Part shown: piece by piece, positions 35,442-47,849 of the stretch
How the letters are laid out: each line of letters opens with the position of its first letter
How positions within the stretch are numbered: the first letter of the stretch is position 1
The notes under the pieces: model-generated
The model's database searches: none
Told to the model about the DNA's origin: nothing
The model's input: the letters and a program-made list of their open reading frames with translations, nothing else
Source of the DNA: Akebia trifoliata
Taxonomy: Eukaryota > Streptophyta > Magnoliopsida > Ranunculales > Lardizabalaceae
Reading direction: 5' to 3'
Length of the DNA: 64,000 bases
Assembly: GCA_017979445.1 (NCBI GenBank)
Contig: CM030718.1
Coordinates: forward strand, 17,028,760 to 17,092,759
Program-made: the position numbers and the translations under genes

Positions 35442-35943
35442 TATAGATGTAGATTTTCGCTCTACCTCAAGATCTCCCTTAAAAACCCCCCACTCTGTGG
35501 ATGACTTGCAATGGGACTACTCTGACGATCAAGTTAGGAATTAGTACTGAGCTAATAAGTTCTTTGGGAAGATTTTTTCTAACCTTTAATGCCAATTGCA
35601 ACCTGATATTTATAGTATTTCTAATTTGTGGATTTCCCAATATCTTTCCAATGATTTCTATCGAAGTGGTTGTGCCTGCTCATTGGCTTGTTAGTCGCAG
35701 GAGTTGTTATACATGCCCTGTCAAGGTAAAAGCAATTTCAACCGTTTTATCAAACTGGGATCTATCACAGATATCATGTCAGTGATAAAGCTGTTACACC
35801 TGACCTTTCAAGTCTCATATGTGTCCGACCCATATTTATGAAGCTCGATACTATGTTGCACGGTATATTTCCCTTCTAACTCGGTGAATCAAAAATTATT
35901 CTTTGAAATTGCGTGTTAATATCTTCGAGAAATACCCTCCACA
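35442..35943 (-). repeat. Element 1, 5' LTR
   Basis: Direct partner of 26482-26975. It starts TGTGGAGGG on the minus strand. Its last bases have drifted from ..TTTACA to ..TCTATA, a G-to-A type change as expected of methylated cytosines. Confidence 0.9.
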
Positions 35944-35948
35944 CTATT

Positions 35949-36256
35949 CAATAGGATGATGCCAAGCAGCCAAGATAACCTCATAAAGATCTTCTACAAT
36001 AAATAATTTTCTAATGCAGGTCATTAAATACAATTGAATACAAAATAAAACAATAGCATTCCTAGATCTAGGTATTTACATTATCATGCCCTTAACTTAA
36101 TTTCTTTTCAAAAGACTTTTTTATCATTTAAAATATATTAAATACTTAAAAATAATATTTTATAGATTACTTACTACAAAAAATTCATTGGCTTTGGGCC
36201 TTTAAAAACTATTAACCATATAATCTCGTTGAATTTGGGACAAAAACAATTTGGGT
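35949..36256. other. No gene seen
   Basis: AT-rich spacer between element 1 and the next LTR fragment. Confidence 0.5.
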
Positions 36257-36630
36257 TTGTAGCTATATGATTTTTGACAAGAAATATCGTATTACCACTA
36301 GGTTTGGAGTCGTCACCATTCTTTTTAAGAAAATGGTATGAATGGTCATCCAGAAATTATTTTAGAAAATTATTATTTTGGGGGGCATTATAGTGACCCT
36401 TGTTCGGATATTGAAACGATCTACCTAGAGTCTAAGTAAAAAGATTCGACTAGAGAATGGGGAAGGTGCTAGGCACTACATTCTCTCCACCAAAAGGTGG
36501 TTTACCTTTAAACTTGATCATTTTTAATATTTTTTGAATGAAATAAAGATAATGCATAAATGCATGAACTAGGTGAGTGTGTGTTCATGAGTGAGAATGT
36601 ATACACTCTTTGAATAAAATTAGAATGTTG
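36257..36630 (-). repeat. Truncated LTR (copy A) of the TGTAGACACCCC family
   Basis: Read on the minus strand it ends GAATGGTGACGACTCC...CATATAGCTACA and contains the block GGTGCCTAGCACCTTCCCC found in copies B, C and D. The upstream part is missing; it stops where copy C begins in the opposite orientation. Confidence 0.7.
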
Positions 36631-38234
36631 GTATAGACACCCCATTTTACTTCCACTTGATCTAACAACCCGTCACCTGATTGTTATGGATTCCTAATGA
36701 TGAACGCAGAATATGCGAAGAAGTTGAAAGCTCTTGAGAGGACATCTTTTAATTTTTCTTAATCTATTCCTCCCCCCCCCCCCCGAGTGTTTTTAATTCC
36801 ATTCTTTCTTTCTTCCATGGTTCACTTTAGAAATTACACACACTTAGGATTGTCGCCATTTATAGACCCGATTTAGTAAGTATGTATGCTTACTATCGCT
36901 ACATGTTTCGATAACCTAGATATCTCACAACACTAGGAAAATGATACATTAAAACTTAGAAATAATCAAATTGGAACTATATACACCTCAATTTGATTGA
37001 ACAAGCCTAAGAACTCGTTTGAATCTAGTATCGAAAATCAAATCAAGAGAGTTTCGATCAAGAGGACCCAAATCTAACCAATCAAAGATGATCAATTTTG
37101 ATCATTAAAAATTAAATTTTGCTTGGTCATATGGTATATATGGCAAAACATAGCTTTGTATGGCCGTACAGATCATATGGCCAAGCCATTTTTTGTATTG
37201 ACCTTACCTTTGTGATGTGTAGGATTAAAATTGCACTGACCTTACCTCAAGTATGGTTGGGCATAATTCCTTATGATCGTACCTAAGGTACATCCAATTC
37301 AGTTATGCAGTTAGAGAGTCCATATGTACACCAGATTTCCCAAAGGAAATGACTCTTTAAATCCCTCTATTAATGACTTATTCTCAAAAAAAATCCTCAC
37401 CAATTTTCTTTTTACCCATGCTTTAAATTTATAAATCTCCCCCTACCAAGGACCTTTTGGTAATTCTCTTATTCTCCTAAACTTGACCAAAGCTTTTGCT
37501 TGGTCCCCACTTAAGAATAATTACTTCCTCTAACCTTAGTTTGTTGAGACACATTAAGGTCAAAATCTTCTTCTATTTTTCTAATATTTTTCAAATATCA
37601 AAAGGATTTCATGATATTCAAGGTAAATCGACCACTTTCCAAATCTTATGACCATGTTATACAACCTCAAGAAGTCTCTAGAATTTATGTCCAAAGTCAT
37701 TTGTATCCCTAGTTTGTTAAAGAGCTAACCTAAGGAAGTTCCAAACAAAATAAAAAGTTTTCATCAAATTACATGCCATTTGGCTTAGATCTCTCACAAG
37801 TGACCCAAATTAAGATTGGTGTGACTCTACATGAGGTTAAAGACCATCAAGGTCAAGGTTAGAAAGTGGAATTGATACTATTCATGAAGGTTTTTCTTAG
37901 AATATTTGGGGATTCAAGGTTTTAAGACAAGTTTACCCCCAAAAGTCTCTCAAAGTCCTATAAATAGGAAATCCTTTCAAGAAAAAAAGGGGAGGAAGAA
38001 TCAGAGTTTCAAAATTCTATCAAAATCCTTTCTCAAAGTTCCTAAGTCTTCCCAAAATTCTATCCAAATTATCTCAAGAAGAAAAATCCAAGAAAGAGAA
38101 AGAAGAACAAGAACAAGAACAAGGTGGGAGAAGTTCAACCACAACCTCCCTCTCTAATCCCCCATCCTCATTTTCCCATTCTTTACTTTAGTTTTTTAAT
38201 TTCAAGCTTTCATTTATGTTTATTTAATAATGTA

Positions 38235-40119
38235 TGTAGACACCCCAATTTGCACGAACCCATTAGAAAAATTCATATTCTTCAAATTGATTTCAGTTTA
38301 CGACTTAAGCCTCTCAACAGGCCCGCATTGCCACTTGGCATCATCTTCATGCATACATGCATACATGCATCATGTCATATAGCTTGCATGTTCAACCTTG
38401 TCCCTAACCCACTCCCAATTCGTGTTCATTTTCCATTAACCGATCCATTCTAAACCCATAACCTAAATCCATTACCTAGCCCAACCTAAGCCCAAAACCT
38501 ATTGCCATTCTAAACCCATAACCTAAATCCATTTTCTAGCCCAACCTAAGCCCAAGACAAAATCCATTCTCTAAGCCCAATATCAAACCCACTCCAAGTC
38601 CATCCTCTCACCACTTCATAAGATGACACATGTTGATGCCTCATAAGCCTCCAACACCCAATGCATCATCTAATTGGAGGGTCAACTTCCCTTTTGTGAA
38701 AACTCAAGAATGCCCTTCTCAAAGAGCTTAGTCAAACCAAAAAGGTTATTTGGTCTTTGGTAATAATCCATGAAGGTGAGAGGACTTCCCATTATGCCCT
38801 CAAAAGGTAGGAATCTTCAAGTACATACATGGAGTTTTCCATTGGTTCATTTCAAAACTACACTTCCACCCTTGCTTTATGAGTTATTTACAAATAAACC
38901 AAGATCTACTTTTTACCTACCACTCCCCCTTTACACATGTCACTCCCTCATTCATCCTCCCAAAAGTACTTTTGTTCTCTCACCTCTATTTACCAAAAAA
39001 CCAAGGATCAAAGAATGTTTTTAGGGTTTCCTCACAAATGTCATCTTTACCCTCATACAAATGGAAAATCCAAAAAGAAACAACCTAAATCTCATGTCCA
39101 TTTTCTTTATTTTTAGGGTTGGACCACTTTATCCCCAAAAGTCCTTCAAAAACTCTATAAATACCCTCATTTTCTATGATCAACTCATGCTCTCAAGCCT
39201 CTATCTCTCAACCTAAAACTCTACCAAAATCCATACTCATTCTCTCATCTTCTAACTTCAACTCCCTCAACCTTCAATCATCTCACTCAACTCTCAAGTC
39301 TATCTCTCAAGGTTCAAGACCACCAAGGGACAAGGTGGGGTTTAACATGTAGATTTTATTTCAAAGCTTGCATATTCTTCTTCTAACCTTCTACTTTAAT
39401 TTCTTTTTTTAGAAATCCTTTAGGATGTAATGCACACCCTCTCCCATCCCCGGTAGACTGGACTAAGGTTCGATCGAAATGATGGGAGTTGAAGCCCTTT
39501 TAACCTTAGTTTCATGCATCATATTGTACACAATGCACACACCTACTCATGCATGGCAATGATGAAGAAATGTGTAACCCTCTTGATGGGGTGAAACACA
39601 AAGTTTCTAGTCATGCATACATGCATCAAAGTTGTGACTTCAAGGGAACTCCATTATGGTGTCTCTCTAAGAGTTCAAACCAACATTCATTTCATAAATT
39701 TAATGTGATTATATGAGTCATTCTCTTCCATAGAATGTCCCTAATGTCACATTGAAATCAAAATCCCTTTTTAGGGAACATTCCACTTAATGCACACACC
39801 ACTCTTACCATACATTCTCATGCATTTTAATATTTGTTTTCTTGAGTTTTTACAAAATAAAATGGTCAAGCAAGGTAACCACCTTTGGTGGAGAGGATGG
39901 GGTGCCTAACACCTTCCCCATCCTCTAACCGGACCTCCTTACCTAGATCTTAGGTAGACCTTACCCTTTTCCAATGAATGAGAGTCACTACAATGCCATG
40001 GAAAAAATGGTTTTCAAAAAATCAATTCGGGTGCCCATTCACACCTATTTCCAAAAAAGAATGGTGGCAACTCCAAACAATGTAGCATTGAGGTTCATGA
40101 CGAACATTTCATGTCTACA
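38235..40119 (+). mobile_element. Solo LTR (copy B) nested in LTR C
   Basis: Begins TGTAGACACCCC and ends TTCATGTCTACA; the outer eight bases TGTAGACA/TGTCTACA are a perfect inverted repeat. ATGTA flanks both ends exactly (38230-38234, 40120-40124). It has no internal coding region. TATAAATA at 39156-39163 follows CCCCAAAAGTCC as in C and D. It contains a 61-bp tandem duplication (about 38444-38566; CATTCTAAACCCATAACCTAAATCC) and a CATACATG microrepeat near 38349. Confidence 0.9.
39156..39163 (+). promoter_or_regulatory. TATA box of solo LTR B
   Basis: TATAAATA in a context conserved among three LTR copies of this family (C at 37959-37966; D at 49318-49311 on the minus strand). All follow a CCCC.AAAGTC/CCCTAAGGGTC-type phrase about 20-25 bp upstream. 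Confidence 0.6.
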
Positions 40120-41120
40120 ATGTATATCTCTAATTTTTAGTCTAGAGTCTTGAGGGTAGTGAGTAATCCCTCCTAAAGTGATCTCCTCCCAATAAGTCCT
40201 CAAAGCTCATCGAGAATATTAGAATAAGTTTTCTTTAATTCATTTACTTATGTAATTTAAATTCATAGTGTAGATACTTTATTTTCTTTATTTTATTGCA
40301 TTCTAAGTTTTCTAGAATAATTGTTTTTTTGCTTTATTTGATAGTGATAGAACTAGAAAGTAAACCCTCTTAGGAGGTAATCTTATTTTATTAAGTCCAT
40401 TTCATGCATATACATCCCCACGCACACCACATTTTACTCTACAAAAGGTTTAAAAGTCAAAGGGGATAATTTCTTTAAATCCTCACCTAGCTTTCTATAC
40501 CAACAAAAAAATAATCCTTAAAAGATACAAATCATGCATGAAGGTCCTTAGTCTTTCCAATGGTAGTATCCAACCCATGGACACCTCCTAAAAACTAAAC
40601 CAATAAGAATGTACTCCCAAGTAAGTACATAATCTTTTTTTAATGCCTAAGGACTCAAAATGGTGGAATCCAAGTAGACTCTCACCAAAGTCTTTGGCTG
40701 ACAAAAAAATTTGGCAAGCACCTACTTCCAGTAGAGGCTTGCTCATTATCTTAATTTGTCTGTTTTCTAGAAATAAACTATACTCAATTTTCCTTAATTC
40801 TCTATAACTCCCTCTATCTTCAAAAACTTTTTAAAAAAAGTTTTAAAAGCTTCATCTATGGCCATATTGGTAACCATCTTTGGATAGGAGGGACAAGGTG
40901 ATTAACACCCTTCCTTACCCCTTAACCAAACTCCCTTAACTAGAACTTTAGGTAGATCTTTACCTATCCATTAGGATATGAGTCACTACAAGTCAAGAAA
41001 AATTAATTTTGAAAATAATTTTATGGTGTCCATTCACACCTTAATTGAATGGTGGAAACTCCAAAATCCAAGTAAATGAACTCAAACCTCCCCAAAGGTT
41101 TCGAAGCCCATGTATCTACA

Positions 41121-41849
41121 ATTTGGTGACCATTTTTGAAAAACAATTAGTAAGTTCATTTGTGTTTCCTACTATTTTTATTTCTCATTTTCTCTCTTTT
41201 GTGGGAATGTTTCTTTCATGTGGAGACTTTAAAAGTTTGCTTTTGCTTTATTTAATTTGATTGCACATCTCCAATATAATTTGCATGTGTACCGCGAAGT
41301 GAAGCCCTTGCACAAGCCTCCATTATCCCAAGAAAATTTTTAATCCCCAGATGCAAGTAACCTCCCGCCTCAAGTTGCTCACTTTGGGGGATAGAGACAA
41401 AAGCATTTACCTCACCACCAATCGATGAAGTGATTGCTTCGTCTTGCATGGAAGTTTGAAGATGAGTTCCCTACATATCCCAGCTATTACCAATGTGATT
41501 CCTTGCGATAGTGATCATTAGGACAAAAAAAAATAGTGAGTATGTTTTGAATTTGCAAGTGAGTCAATCTATGAAGATCAAGTTGTAAACGGGCGGGAAC
41601 ATTATTTTAGAATAGGATATCTACCCTTGGTATCGGGTGGGTCTTCACTTTCAAGCTTTTCCAAGTTTTTTTCTTTGTTGAAATTTTTTTGAAAGTTGGT
41701 TTCCAAGCCACAAATTAGAAATGAGGAAAACTTGTTTGAAAACCAATGTTGAAAAATACTCCTGGAAGCAAAATGTGAGCAAAATACCTCTTGGAAGAAA
41801 AACTTCCTTTAGAGGCATTTTGCCTGGCTAACACCTACCTCTGCAACAT
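41121..41849. other. Leader sequence after LTR C; no gene recognised
   Basis: Follows the primer-binding-site-like TTTGGTGACC at 41122. Short frames exist on both strands but none has a known motif. The sequence ends abruptly where RT coding sequence of element 2 begins, and gag and protease are absent. Confidence 0.5.
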
Positions 41850-44720
41850 GTTGAGGTGGATGCCACAGCTTGGCACGAAAGGATTTTTTTCATGGATGGG
41901 TATTTAGGATACAACCTAATCTAGCTTGCTCCTGAGGATCAGGAAAATATTACCTTTATCACGAAGCAAGGGCTCTTCTATTATAAGGTGATGCCATTCG
42001 ATTTGAAGAATACAGGGGCTACGTATCAGAGACTGGTCACTAAGATGTTTGAAGATAAGCTCAGTAACACCATGGAAGTATATATAGATGATATGCTTGT
42101 AAAAAGTAAGCAGTAAAAGGATCATATGGATCATCTATGGAAACGTTTACTCAATTAAAGGAGTATGGGATCCGTCTCAATCTGAAGAAGTACACATTCG
42201 GTATTTCTTCAGGAAATTTCTTCGGATACATGGTGACAAAAACAGGAATAGAATCGAATCCAGATCAAATAAAGGTATTGTTCAAGATGCCTTCTTTGAC
42301 CAATATGAAACAAGTACAGAAGTTAGCAGGTTGAGTGGCTACATTCAATAGGTTCATTTTAAGGTCTTCAGAAAAGTATTGACCCCTTTTTTATGTTGTT
42401 AAAAAAAATGGACGACATTCGAATGGATAGAAAAATGTGAAAAGGCTTTTCTAGATGTAAAGGCCTATCTCGGGATACCTCCAATCTTGAGCAAGCCGAT
42501 GGACGATGAGACTTTGGGTATCTACTTAGCATTAAGCTCAATCTTGTTCAAAGTAGAGGATAAGAATGAGCTACCGATCTACTTTATAAGTAAAATATTG
42601 GGAGAATCTAAGGTTAAGTATAGCCGAACTAAAAAGATCGAGTTCGCATTGGTGCATTCAACTCAAAAGTTGAGGTCGTACTTCCAAGCTCACAGGGTCA
42701 AGGTTATCATAGACTACCCATTCAAGGAAGTCCTCTACAGATCAGAGAAGTCCAGAAGAATTCCCAAGTGGGCAGCTGCATTGGGAGAATTCAATTTGAT
42801 CTTCGAACCGAGGAACACTTAGAAAGGTCCGATGGTGGCAGATTTCCTAATTGAATTCCCAATAGAGGACCTGTATTGGGAAGAAGAACAACAAGAAGAA
42901 GAAGATGTGGAACTACTAAAAGAGGATTCACCCCATGAGTCCAAAAACTGGATGGAGGTTGTTTATCGATGGGTTGGCCAATTTCTCGGGATTGCGCATG
43001 GGGAGGGTATTGGTCACTCCAAGCAATGACATGTTCGAAAAGGTTGTGAAACTAGATTTTGGAACCTCCAAAAACAAAAACAAAAATAAGAAGTGATGCT
43101 CGGAGGGCTAAAGATGGCTCAGGATCTAAAGATCTAGGAACTCCAGGTTTATACAAACTCCTAGTTGGTGATTGAACAGTGCAGAGTTCATTAGGGGAAG
43201 AATAAGATAATGGCTAAGTACAGGGCTCGTTCGAGAGAAAATGGCATAATTCAAAAAAGTAAAGATAGTAAGGATATATAGAAATGATAACCAACATGCA
43301 GACTCATTGGCATATGTGGCATTGATGCTCAAGGATACAGAAACTCGAACTATCTCGGTTGAATTTCAGGTAAATCAAGTACAGAACTTGAAAAGACAAA
43401 AGACTACATGCAGATAGATGAGGGGCCAAGTTGGAAAGATGAAATAATGAATTATCCAATATTAGAGGCGTTACCAGAAGACAAGAAGGAGGCGTGGAAG
43501 CTAAAGAGGAAAGTGGGTCGGTATCTTATGATGGATAAGGAACTCTATCGAATGTTTTACAGGGGTCTACACCTGAGATGCTTAAACTTGGAATAGACAC
43601 AACTAATTTTGGGAGAGATACATGAAAGGGCTTGTGGAAACCATTCAGAAGGAATGTCATTGGCCCATAAAGCAACAAGCCAAGGGTATTACTGGACATA
43701 CATGCAAAAAGATGCAAAAAAAAATATGTTTAGAAGTGTGACAAGTGTCAGAAGCACACTCGGATGACTTGCCCTTTGGTTATAGAACGACAGAGCTTAA
43801 TCCATACTATGTCAAGGAGGTCAGGGCTTTTGCCTACTTAGGTTTAAGGAACCTTGAGTCCATCTGATCGTCAATCCCTAACCATTTGTTATCTGGGAGC
43901 TGGATATCATAGGACCATTTTCCCAAGCTAGTGGGAAAAGGGAGTTCTTGCTCATAGGGACAAATTAATTTACCAAATGGATAGAGGTCATGCCATTGTT
44001 TCAGATCAAAGAAGAAGACGTGGTCAAGTCCTATGAGAACAGATCATAACAAAGTTCAAAATACCTTATATCGTGGTAACTTGTAATGGGAAGCAATTCA
44101 AAGGGAGTCATGCCATGGGTTATTATCAAAAATATCGAATTCGTAGGCTAAACTCCGCACGAAGATATCCACAGGAGAATAGGCAAGCTAAGGCATCAAG
44201 CAAGACAATACTAGATAACTTAAAGAAGAAGTTGGACAAATAGAAAAAAAAATATGGGTGGACAAGCTACATAGCATGTTATAAGCCTACCGAACCACTG
44301 CAGAAAAGAGTATAGATATATCTCTATTTACTTTAACGTAAGGAACAAAAGCGATAATTCCAACAGAAGTACAAGTACCAATAGGCCGAATAAGGGTAAC
44401 CAGGGATATTGTCAATGAAAACCTCATAGCTCAAAACCTCGATTGGATGGACAGAATAAAAGAAAGGGTGTTGGAAAGGCTCGAACAGTATAATCAAAAA
44501 CTAAAAAGGTCTTATGATATGAAGATGCGTAGAAGGATATTCAAGATAGGAAACTTGGTTTTGATGGAAGTCTTCTAGAACATATAGGCTCCTAATAATG
44601 GAGAGCTCGGAGAAAATTGGGAAGGCCCCTACATTGTTGACAAACTCGGGAAGGCAGGGCACATCACTGAAGACAATGGTCAGGAATTCAATCGAATCAC
44701 CATGGAACGTTTTCAATTTA
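41850..44720 (+). pseudogene. Element 2 pol: RT, RNase H, second RNase H, integrase (degenerate)
   Basis: RT starts mid-domain (VDATAWHERIFFMDGYLGYN), continues with GLFYYKVMPFDLKNTGATYQ and has the catalytic MEVYIDDMLVK (about 42076-42108). RNase H follows at 42487-42822 (PIYFISKILGESKVKYSR, WAAALGEFNLIFEPRNT). NDNQHADSLAYVALMLKD (43286-43340) is the end of the second RNase H. The integrase shows HERACGNHSEGMSLAHKA, then after a frameshift KCDKCQKH, then WELDIIGPF. The later active-site positions are damaged: TDYFTKW is now TN-stop-FTKW, and VTDNGKQF has become VTCNGKQF. It belongs to the same lineage as element 1, on the opposite strand. It is inactive. Confidence 0.85.
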
Positions 44721-44960
44721 AGAAGGTATTATCAAATAGGGATTAATAATTTAATAATTTAGTAATTTAGTAATAGGAATTTCTTTAATTTTCAAATTGA
44801 ATTTACTTTCTAATTCAATGGGATTTACTTGGGTTTTACAAGGATTCCAAGGGGAAGGCCCTTGAGTTGTGTTAATTACTTTATAAAAACATTTATTTTA
44901 TGAGCAATGTGGTTATGTATAAGAAAGGTAGCGTTCGAATGAGTATCTCAATCAAATGCT

Positions 44961-45650
44961 AAGGTCAATTCGATGGAACCAGGCTTCACTCTATGAGGTG
45001 AGTGAAGTAAAAAAGTTATGAAAGGCAATAAGGTCAGTTCGATCGGAACCAAGCTTCACTCTATGAAGTGAGTGAAGTAAAAAAGTTATCAAAGGTAATA
45101 AGGTCGGTTCAATGGAAACCAAGCTTCACTCTATGAGGTGAGTGAAGTAAAAAATTTATCGAAGGCAATAAGGTCGGTTTGATGGAAAATAGGAAACGAG
45201 CTTCATTCAATGAGGTAAGTAAAGCAAAAAATTTATCTATGGCAATAAGGTCAATTCAATGGGAACTGAGCTTTACTCTATGAGATTAGTGAAGCAAAAA
45301 TTTATCCAAGGCACAAAGGTCGGTTCAATGGAACCGAGCTTCACTCTATGATGTGAGTAAAAGTAGAAAATTTATCTAAAGCAAAAGCGTCAATTTGATG
45401 GGAATCAAGCTTCACTTTATCAGGTGAATGAAGTAAAAAATTTATTTAAGGCCATAAGGTCGGTTCAATGGGAATCAAGCTTCATTTAATAAGGTAAGTG
45501 AAGTGAAACTTTATCTAAAGCAATAAGGTCGGTTTAATGGGAACCAAGCTTTACTCTATGAGGTGAGTGAGGCAAAATCTTATCCAAGACAATAAGGTCG
45601 GTTCAATAGGAACCGTACTCAATAAGGTAAGAGAATCTAAAGTCATCAAA
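44961..45650 (+). repeat. Tandem repeat block of element 2, ~70 bp unit, ten copies
   Basis: Copies start at AAGGTC(G/A).TT at 44961, 45030, 45100, 45170, 45247, 45316, 45385, 45456, 45525 and 45594. Spacings are 69-71 bp except one of 77. Each holds GATGG.AACCAAGCTTCACTC, then TATGAGGTGAGTGAAG, then an A-rich spacer. It lies between integrase and the antisense ORF, as in element 1. Confidence 0.95.
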
Positions 45651-45822
45651 GGAAAAGAGGGTTGTTTCATTAGGGAAGCGACCCTTGCAAGTAAAAAGGA
45701 AACAAGAAGAGAAACATAAATGATCTAAGTGTACAAGGTCAGACAAAAATGAAAATGATGCGAGATTGGCAAAAGGAAATGTTCATTGATATAAAAGAAG
45801 TACATTAGGAAAGAAAGAAAAG

Positions 45823-47578
45823 TTACATAAAAGCATAGACCTCAACTAGCTCATCAGACACAACATCCTCTTGTGGGGGGTTGGAAGGCAGGATGACGGG
45901 AGCACCGCCGAAAGGAGTTGTGAGATATGGAGGATCAAAGCTGATCGGAATGTCCTCTAAGGATAGGAGCTAGGGAGGAGTCTTCTTGAGCTCAAGGATA
46001 GTGACCTCAAACTAAGTAGTGAGCCTCATTTCTTCCTCTAGAGCCTCATCCCTCTCATTCACATTATTATCCAGCTGATATTAGAAGTCAACCTTCTGAT
46101 CCTGGAGAGTTTTGTTCTTCTACTCCTCTTTCTCTTCAAGCTCCTTATTCAACCATTCTACCTGGCCTTCGAAGCGTGACTGACATCTCCCGAACAAGGG
46201 TAAAGATGTCGTGTGGCACCTGCAAGGTAGAACGATACCAAGTTAGAAAAAAAATAGAAAAGGAAGCACGGAAATGAAAAATGGACAGGAAAAAAACATA
46301 GTTGGGCCATGTAGTCACTGAGTTTGTCAATAAAGGACATAGGGTCTTTTTCTAGAAGGTCAAAGATTGCCTTCTTATAAGAGGGGAGGAGGGCCCCCTC
46401 TATGAGCCCCCGGACAACTTTGGGGTCAGCTAGTACCAAAGCCCCCATAGGGATCTTCAATATAAGAAACTTCTCATTTAATGGAACCACTTGAGCAGGA
46501 TTTCCCCCGACCTCATGGACCACACGAAAGGGATCAGGGTGATGTCCTGATCCCTTAAGGTAAGAGTCATCTTTTGCTTCTTGCCCTATTGGTCAGAGCC
46601 AACATGAGTGACCAAGTCACCCAAGTCACTACTCCCTAAGTGGGAGTAAATTCGAAAAAGGGTAGGGATGAAACTAGGGTCAGTTGGGGGCAAAATGGAT
46701 ATGGGGGTAGGGATAGATTCCACAAGGTTGGGCCATCACTTGCAGGCGTAGGTTTTCTGGTGATTAGCTAGGAAGACATCTCTTCTTTGAATTCAAAGTT
46801 TGAAGGTCCAAGGTTGATGGAAGAAAAGGTAATGAAAGAAAAATAATGGGTTGGGATGGACGGGGGAAGGCCCTCTCCTGGACATAAGGTGGTGGTGGAG
46901 GGGAAATCAGAGGAAAAGGAAGTAAGCCTCTTTCTGAATTCCTTATTCCTGAGAATAAACTCAATGATGAGAGCTAAAGGCAGGTTCTTATCTTTGACAC
47001 CTGCAAAATCAGGACAAATCATTTAGTTCTGGTAACAAAAATGAAAAGGCCTCTTAGGGGCAGTTAAAGAAACAAGAAGAAGTCATACCCGTCCAGTTAA
47101 AGTAGTGGTTTTTTTGGGCAAGTGCATACTACCCCTCAGCATACTCCCAAGAGCCCGTGAGCCTTACAGGATAGAAGAACCACTCCTTGTCAATCTCTGG
47201 GAGTTGGAATAGCACATCCCCACCTTACCTCTTCAATAGGTAGTAGAACCCAGGCCTCTTAGGGGCATTGAACAATTTGTATTGTGCTCTGATGTCGACT
47301 AGACCACGTTTTTAACCCCTGGGGAACCAAGAGTTCATCAGTCCAATCATGTAGATCAGAGGAAAAAAGTTCCCCATCAAAATTTAAAACCTTTTAGGTC
47401 AATAGGGATAGGAGAACTCTGAGGCTAACCTTGAACTGACCACAGAAGACAACAGCTGTATCCCACTCCTAGGTCTCATTGGGAGCAACCATTCTGAAGC
47501 CACGAACTCTGAAATAGAGAACGTAGCTTGAAAATCCTCCATTGAGGGCCTTGTATGGACATAAGACTTTTTACCCAT
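45823..47578 (-). pseudogene. Antisense ORF of element 2 (opposite strand to pol)
   Basis: Minus-strand frames from the ATG at 47578 (MGKKSYVHTRP) to a TAA at 45825. The core at about 47310-47120 reads VDIRAQYKLF, FYYLLKR, then LPEIDKEWFFYPVRLTGSWEYAEG. It aligns with LPDIRAQF, LFYLTKM and FPDLGKEWFLFPIELTGRWE of element 1. A following block, 46523-46330, reads PKVVRGLIEGALLPSYKKAI, then LSDYMAQL. The tail near 46140-45960 is rich in Glu/Lys/Leu (coiled-coil-like), and the end is acidic. Several stops interrupt it. Introns are possible but cannot be fixed. Confidence 0.75.
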
Positions 47579-47839
47579 GATTTTTAGGGTTTTGAAACGA
47601 TCAAAATAAAGGAAATAAGGGGCAAACTGAAGAAAAATAGAGAATGAGAAAAAATGTATAAATAAGGAAAATAAAAGCTAAACAAAAAAGGACAAGAGGA
47701 ATATTTGAGGTAGGGAGAAAGTAAAGAGGACAAACCAAACAGAGCTTTGACTAAAAAATTAAACGGAGGGAGGCTAAAACTCTCGAGGACTTCGAGAAGA
47801 GAAGAAATGGGAAATCGCAACAAATGGGCAAAGATTCGA

Positions 47840-47849
47840 TATTTTTATA
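47840..47849 (-). promoter_or_regulatory. Candidate TATA box for the antisense ORF of element 2
   Basis: On the minus strand CTATAAAAAT lies about 265 bp before the ATG at 47578. The leader between them is rich in T/C on the minus strand. It matches the arrangement upstream of the antisense ORF in element 1. Confidence 0.5.

Larger units (their letters stand above)
26482..35943 (-). mobile_element. Ty3/gypsy retrotransposon, Tat group, complete but inactive (element 1)
   Basis: Two direct LTRs bound 8.5 kb of internal DNA, and CTATT flanks the whole (26477-26481, 35944-35948). In transcription order (minus strand) the parts are LTR, primer-binding-site-like TTGGCTCTATCAGTGGGAA (35439-35421), gag, protease, RT, RNase H, a second RNase H, integrase, a tandem-repeat block, an ORF on the opposite strand, a purine-rich GAGAGAGGG, and the 3' LTR. 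A second RNase H after RT-RH, a tandem block 3' of integrase and an antisense ORF are features of the Tat lineage (Ogre/Retand/Grande group; family knowledge). Every gene has several stops or frameshifts. Confidence 0.9.
36632..41120 (+). repeat. LTR copy C (5' LTR of a truncated element), split by solo LTR B
   Basis: Starts TATAGACACCCC (decayed TGTAGACACCCC) and ends GAATGGTGGAAACTCC...TGTATCTACA. The next bases, ATTTGGTGACC, look like a primer-binding site, so this was a 5' LTR. Without the inserted LTR and its duplicated 5 bp it would be about 2.6 kb. Its core promoter is CCTATAAATAGG near 37957-37968, downstream of CCCCCAAAAGTC. Confidence 0.75.

Noticed and set aside
38124..38453. 109-codon frame on the plus strand
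   Set aside because: Low-complexity sequence spanning the boundary of LTR C and solo LTR B.
44961..45650. CRISPR-like regular array
   Set aside because: Units are contiguous with no unique spacers, inside a plant retrotransposon.
46764..47022. Overlapping minus-strand open frames of 66 and 84 codons
   Set aside because: Fragments of the antisense ORF of element 2 in different frames; only the frames that match element 1 were used.
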